From Fragilaria crotonensis (lineage: Eukaryota; Bacillariophyta; Fragilariophyceae; Fragilariales; Fragilariaceae), in NCBI GenBank assembly GCA_022925895.1, contig JAKSYS010000800.1, positions 1 to 24,511 on the forward strand: a DNA stretch of 24,511 bases, in the 5' to 3' direction. Position 1 is the first letter of the stretch; every line of letters begins with the position of its first letter. The translations under genes were made by a program, and so were the position numbers. Below, one piece after another: positions 20,730 through 24,511 of the stretch. A model generated the notes under the pieces. The model ran no database searches and was not told where the DNA came from. It worked only from the letters and a program-made list of their open reading frames with translations.

Positions 20730-21741
20730 TCACTTTCGTTCAACCAACTTCTGCATTGCCTTGAAAGACACAAAGAGTGTACCCAGAAAGCTTATAGACA
20801 CCAACGACTCAAACACACCACCAGAAGCTCCTCTGGCCATACATTCTTGAACTCTTTTGACGGCAATGCCAGAAATGGCTCCTGCCTGGACTATCTTCTT
20901 GATTCCACTCTTGTTCTTCATGGACACCATGAGAAAGTATAGTCCCAAAAAGACGGATGCCGCGGCTTCAGCCGGAAGTTTCGGCAGTCGACCACCGTGT
21001 TGCAGCTCCACAGTCAGCGCCAACAAGCTGGCAATGATTGTGAAACTGGAATAAAGCTGAAAGATGACTGACTTGAACTTGAACTCCATCGCGCTACTTC
21101 CTTCCATTTTACGCAGTGGATAGCCACTAAAGTGGCACCAAAGGAAAGGACAAGGCAGCTTGCGAGCTTCAGGCACCCAGGAGCCGTTTGCGACGCGACA
21201 ATGAGCCACCGTGTCGCCGCCAGATTGGAGATAGACAATGCAGTGAGATCGTCTTGCGAAAAATCGGTTCATTCTTCATGGGTTGCAATACTGAGAAGAC
21301 CAGCGTTGCGATCTGAACAACAACAATTGTGGGCCAAACCAGAAAGATGAAGGACGGCGGAGTCACAAGAGTGGGGAAATAGTCGGCAAAGAGACGATTG
21401 GTAGTTGGTCCTACATTTTGGGTCAAGACAGATGCCAGGGTAGGTTTTACGGGCATGACGTCGGGCATCATGGAGCTCATGGACACCAACCCAAAGTAAA
21501 GGAGACTTAGGAATGCTGGTGCATGATTTGCCACTCGGATAACACGCGATGTCAGTCCTGTGTTTCTGGATGGTCCAAAGGCACCTTCGACTGTGTCGGC
21601 GATGGAATTTAGACGAGAACCAGGATTTCTGCTGATGGTTGTTTGGATAGCCGAACTTCGAAGAGCAACCTGTTTCGGTGCGACGAAAGCGTCAACAGAG
21701 CTGACAAGTAGTAATTGGAACAAAAGCAACACTTGCTTCAT
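20730..21741 (-). CDS. Multipass membrane protein with plastid-type presequence, possibly TspO/MBR-like; frame-disrupted
   Basis: ATG 21739-21741 starts a signal peptide (MKQVLLLFQLLLVSSVDA) followed by FVAP, the diatom plastid-import junction. The mature part is about 300 residues with five or six hydrophobic segments: APAFLSLLYFGLVSM, PPSFIFLVWPTIVVVQIATL, APGCLKLASCLVLSFGATLV, VIFQLYSSFTIIASLLAL, AAASVFLGLYFLMV and LVSISFLGTLFVSF. The segment YFPTLVTPPSFIFLVWPTIV resembles the first helix of TspO-like proteins (FPVLFTPAGYVFSIW type). This is a weak family hint and the rest does not clearly match. Frame changes occur near 21255 (TTTTT run) and near 21085. The stop is at 20730-20732. Confidence 0.72.
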
Positions 21742-22792
21742 CGTTCAAATATATGCTGGGATCTTCGCTACTATAATAAGATCGAAATGTGTGGAGACAA
21801 CAGAGGCGGATGTCAGCCTGGTGTCACACGATGCATCAACTCAAGTGGTAAGGTTCACTTCGATGAGTGCAAAACAGCAAAACCCTGGTACAAGCATGAT
21901 ACCCTGCACGTGAGTGAATACCGGGTCCACAAGCTGATTGGTTCCCATTTTCCACTCTACATATGCAAATATCTAAAAAATAATATCCATCTATTTTATT
22001 TTGCTACTGGTACAGTAACTTTTTCTCTCTATCGAATTCTGAGGACTTCCTCCGATAAGCATGCGTATATGTTTGATCAATGTAAGTATATACATAAATA
22101 TATGCATAGTTGTGCGGCGCGCATACGAGTACTGGATTAACAACTACCGGTAACAACCTGGTACCTGGTACTGGTAGTACGTGTACCTCATCAGCAACAC
22201 CATCAACATCAAAATCCTACCTCCTACCATAGGTCCCTGCAGGAAATGATGAGCTGAACTGGATATCATACATGTACACTTCCGAGCATACGATGCGACG
22301 AAGTCAGAGATAACCAACTGTGCCATCCTCGACTGACTATCGTACCTAGAAACTTGAACCTGTGCTTGGCTCATAAGTCTACGCTTGAACTTGGAGTTCG
22401 GTGTCGGCACATCGCAGTCGTATCTTTGTAGGGATACTAGTACCAAGTACGTGGGACAGGATGATGCCGCACTTTTCCAGTGAATAGTGAATACACAGCA
22501 TTGAGCTAGCCCGTGAGGTTAGGAATGCGGAGCGTAGGCTTAACAAACTCTCGATTCATGTGAAAACATCTAAAGACTATTATTAAAAAGGTATAGCTCT
22601 TATATACGATTCAATATGTCATTTGGAAATGCATTTGTCGCGTTTCTCGAAGTACACGTCATGATTTGAATCGGTACCGTCCAATTGGTCTCACCGAGTC
22701 GACGGCGATTTCGCCAGTGTCACCTCCGTCATTCGGGTTTGATGGAGAGGCTTCAACCTTTGTTCGTTGTGCTTAACTTGGCGGTATTCCTT
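21742..22792. other. Intergenic, GTAC-rich in the middle
   Basis: No gene seen. 21955-22110 is AT-rich. 22125-22190 holds a run of GTAC and CCGGT/ACCTGG motifs, with more GTAC at 22436-22450. The plus-strand frame at 21715-22140 has no ATG at its start and no recognisable protein. Confidence 0.6.
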
Positions 22793-23813
22793 CTCAATAG
22801 GCTCGTACGACATATTTCACAGCCCGGAGGACGGACCGCCTCCCGAGGGGCAAGACCTCATGTAAAACCAAGGAGGACGCCCTGCGCTGGCGCGTTCATC
22901 ATGACTCGAGAGAACCACTTGGGGCCAGTGAAAAAGGCGCCCACTCCGTCAGCTCGAAAACCCTCCCGAACAATGTTGGTGTACACGATTTTGCCGTGTT
23001 GTGGCATAATCAAGGTACGCCCCACAATGCCTGTTGTGTAATGGCAAAGACGTTGCCGACGAAAATGTTCATGCTCAGACCGTACCAAAATAGCGTCGTT
23101 TTGCTCTTCTGCTCTTGGGGAAAGTATAGCTTGTAGGTAATGGGCGTCAACAAGAAAGTAGTTTGACACATGATGAAGTTTCTCATGAAATTGGGCAGAA
23201 AGGCAGGACCCGCAGCCCGCCGCATCGCACCCCACCCCAATTGAGATTCCACCTTTGCCAGTTGACCGGGACCGAAGTATCGCTGAACTTCGGCACGGTT
23301 GGAGACCTTGGATTCGAGAGCAGCTGCCAGTGCCGGTGAAAGGATTCTAGCAAATGATGACTTGAACCATTCGGCAGGCGTGGTGCTGACGTCGTCGTCG
23401 TCAGGCGGGGTCATGAGTTCGTGACCATAATACACGGGTTTGACGTCCAAGAGGTTACTGAGACTGTGGTCAAAGAACTGAAATGCAAACCCCATGATAG
23501 AGTATTGTAGAACCAGGCCAGCGATGCCGGGCCGACGACCCGAAAGTGCAAGAGGTCCTTCGGCGAAGGTAAGACGAAGGGATTGTCTCATTGGATTGGG
23601 CCCCGATACTTGGCTTGAATTCATAAAAAGAGCAATTTTCTCGAGTGGCATGCCACTAAAGCGCATAATCACGCCAAACACCCCGATGCCAACCGATCGA
23701 TAGGTGACCAACGCCGACTCGACCACAGCCTCGGGAAGGCCCATGGTGGAGGCTTGTATCGCAGTACTCCTCCGTTGAATGCTTCCATCCTTGTGGCTCT
23801 TGCCTGGCGACAT
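22793..23813 (-). CDS. Divergent mitochondrial-carrier-family (SLC25-like) protein, frame-disrupted
   Basis: ATG 23811-23813 (MSPGKSHKDGSIQRRS) with no clear targeting signal. Features of the carrier fold are YRSVGIGVFGVIMRFSGMPL followed by EKIALFMNSSQ, where the Px[DE]xx[KR] signature is only partly kept (PLEKIA). Then come AGLVLQYSIMGFAFQF, a middle loop with NRAEVQRYFG and LGWGAMRRAAGPAFLPNF, and LFWYGLSMNIFVGNVFAITQQ. Finally FFTGPKWFSRVMMNAPAQG resembles the last repeat of carriers. The frame shifts at a GGGG run near 23028 and again near 22858, after which EVLPLGRRSVLRAV leads to a stop at 22793. The length is about 340 residues. The transported substrate cannot be inferred. Similar divergent proteins occur in diatoms, and localisation in plastid or mitochondrion is open. 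Confidence 0.75.
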
Positions 23814-24511
23814 GGCTTGTGACTAGAGAATCTGGGAACAAGAAAAGCGAAGCGCGGTCGAGAAGCGAGAGTTGACAGTTGTGTCAAGTTCAGAGTTCGG
23901 ATTGCAATTTCAAACTCGAGATGCGGGAATCGATCGAATTCGAATTGAAGAGTGTTCTATTATGAGAGCAGTAAAAGATAGCAGACAAAGCAGAAGCAGG
24001 AGCAAAAAGTGAGAGCTGATAATGTATGCGAGTTGAAGTGAACTACAGGATGGTGAGAGGTTAATGACTCGTGATCATGTGATCACGTGTGCAGGGTAAA
24101 AGTACACCAGTGTACTTTCTAGAATCTAGAGTTGATGTCCACCTATCATGAATTTGTGGTGGTGGGAAGTTCGTGTTCGTGACGACACAGACAAACACGA
24201 AGTTTCAGGATTTGCAGTAGTGTCGCCCCTATCATATTCATGGTTTCTGGCGACGCATGACGTCATGAGACATGACGCAAGGAATTACTCCGAGTATCAA
24301 GTCGTTGTTGTCAACAGATCATGCGAAAAAAATATGTATGACAGTACTCAAGCCGGGTACCAGTATAGGGCTTTTTGGTGAGTACTTGTACTTTACTGGT
24401 ACTGGAGTACTACTTACGTACATACCATTGTGAATCGTGAATTGATAGTGTACACCGGTAGCCTTAGCCTGAACCGGACCCGGTACTGAGTACTGGTGAC
24501 TAGTAGCATGT
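23814..24511. other. Upstream region of the carrier gene; GTAC-rich at the window end
   Basis: 23814-24060 is purine-rich 5' flank. Two inverted repeats follow (24071-24086 and 24099-24118). From about 24370 GTAC motifs recur to the window end. A small frame at 24148-24381 has an ATG but no recognisable protein. Confidence 0.55.
24071..24118. promoter_or_regulatory. Two adjacent inverted repeats upstream of the carrier gene
   Basis: GTGATCA-TG-TGATCAC (24071-24086, overlapping CACGTG at 24084-24089) and AAAGTACAC-CA-GTGTACTTT (24099-24118) have perfect arms. They are about 260-300 bp upstream of the ATG. Such symmetric sites suit dimeric transcription factors (CACGTG is a bZIP/bHLH core). 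Function is inferred only. Confidence 0.4.

Noticed and set aside
21715..22140. Plus-strand open frame of 141 codons
   Set aside because: No ATG at its start, low-complexity AT-rich end, overlaps the 5' end of the membrane-protein gene.
24148..24381. Small plus-strand open frame with ATG
   Set aside because: 77 codons, no recognisable motif, lies beside GTAC-rich DNA; cannot be supported as a gene.
1..24511. tRNA, rRNA or other structured RNA genes
   Set aside because: Scanning by eye for tRNA T-arm patterns and rRNA signatures found none; a covariance-model search could still find small RNAs.

Overview
The window looks like nuclear DNA from a stramenopile, most likely a pennate diatom. The evidence is: short GT-AG introns (66 and 76 bp); plastid-type presequences with a Phe just after the signal peptide (an 'AFVAP' junction on one protein); divergent protein families I know from diatoms; and a MULE transposase of the type common in diatoms. 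Species cannot be told from the sequence.

Layout. 1-734 (+): 3' part of an M50 (site-2-protease-like) metalloprotease. 871-1478 (-) and 1853-3672 (+): poorly resolved unrecognised coding-like stretches, of which only 2884-3672 is a clean open frame. 3673-4631: GTAC-rich intergenic DNA. 4632-7484 (+): a type II membrane protein with an SGNH-hydrolase-like lumenal domain. 7632-9506 (-): a metallophosphoesterase/5'-nucleotidase-like protein with two C-terminal EF-hands. 9920-15895: a complete-looking Mutator-like DNA transposon. 16740-19209 (+): a membrane-anchored gamma-glutamyltranspeptidase with one intron. 19232-20025 (-): a plastid PAP/fibrillin. 20730-21741 (-): a multipass membrane protein with a plastid-type presequence and some TspO-like features. 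22793-23813 (-): a divergent mitochondrial-carrier-like protein.

The main discovery is the transposon. Two perfect 38-bp terminal inverted repeats lie 5,976 bp apart, outer end to outer end. They enclose a DDE-type MULE transposase on the + strand and a second, unrecognised protein on the - strand that converges on it and ends in a CCHC zinc knuckle. The layout recalls maize MuDR (mudrA/mudrB). A tandem array of about 97-bp units sits just inside the right end, next to the 5' end of the second gene.

A second window-wide observation is that nearly every recognisable gene is broken by one or more single-base shifts, several of them at homopolymers (for example a G7 run at 6891-6897). The protein families stay intact on both sides of each shift. 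I read most of these as indel errors of a draft assembly rather than gene decay, so genes are annotated as whole loci with the shifts noted. A third theme is that several intergenic regions contain dense GTAC/AGTACT palindromic DNA.

Most host genes are unrelated single genes. The SGNH and phosphoesterase genes converge tail to tail, as do GGT and fibrillin. I found no rRNA, tRNA, CRISPR array or operon.
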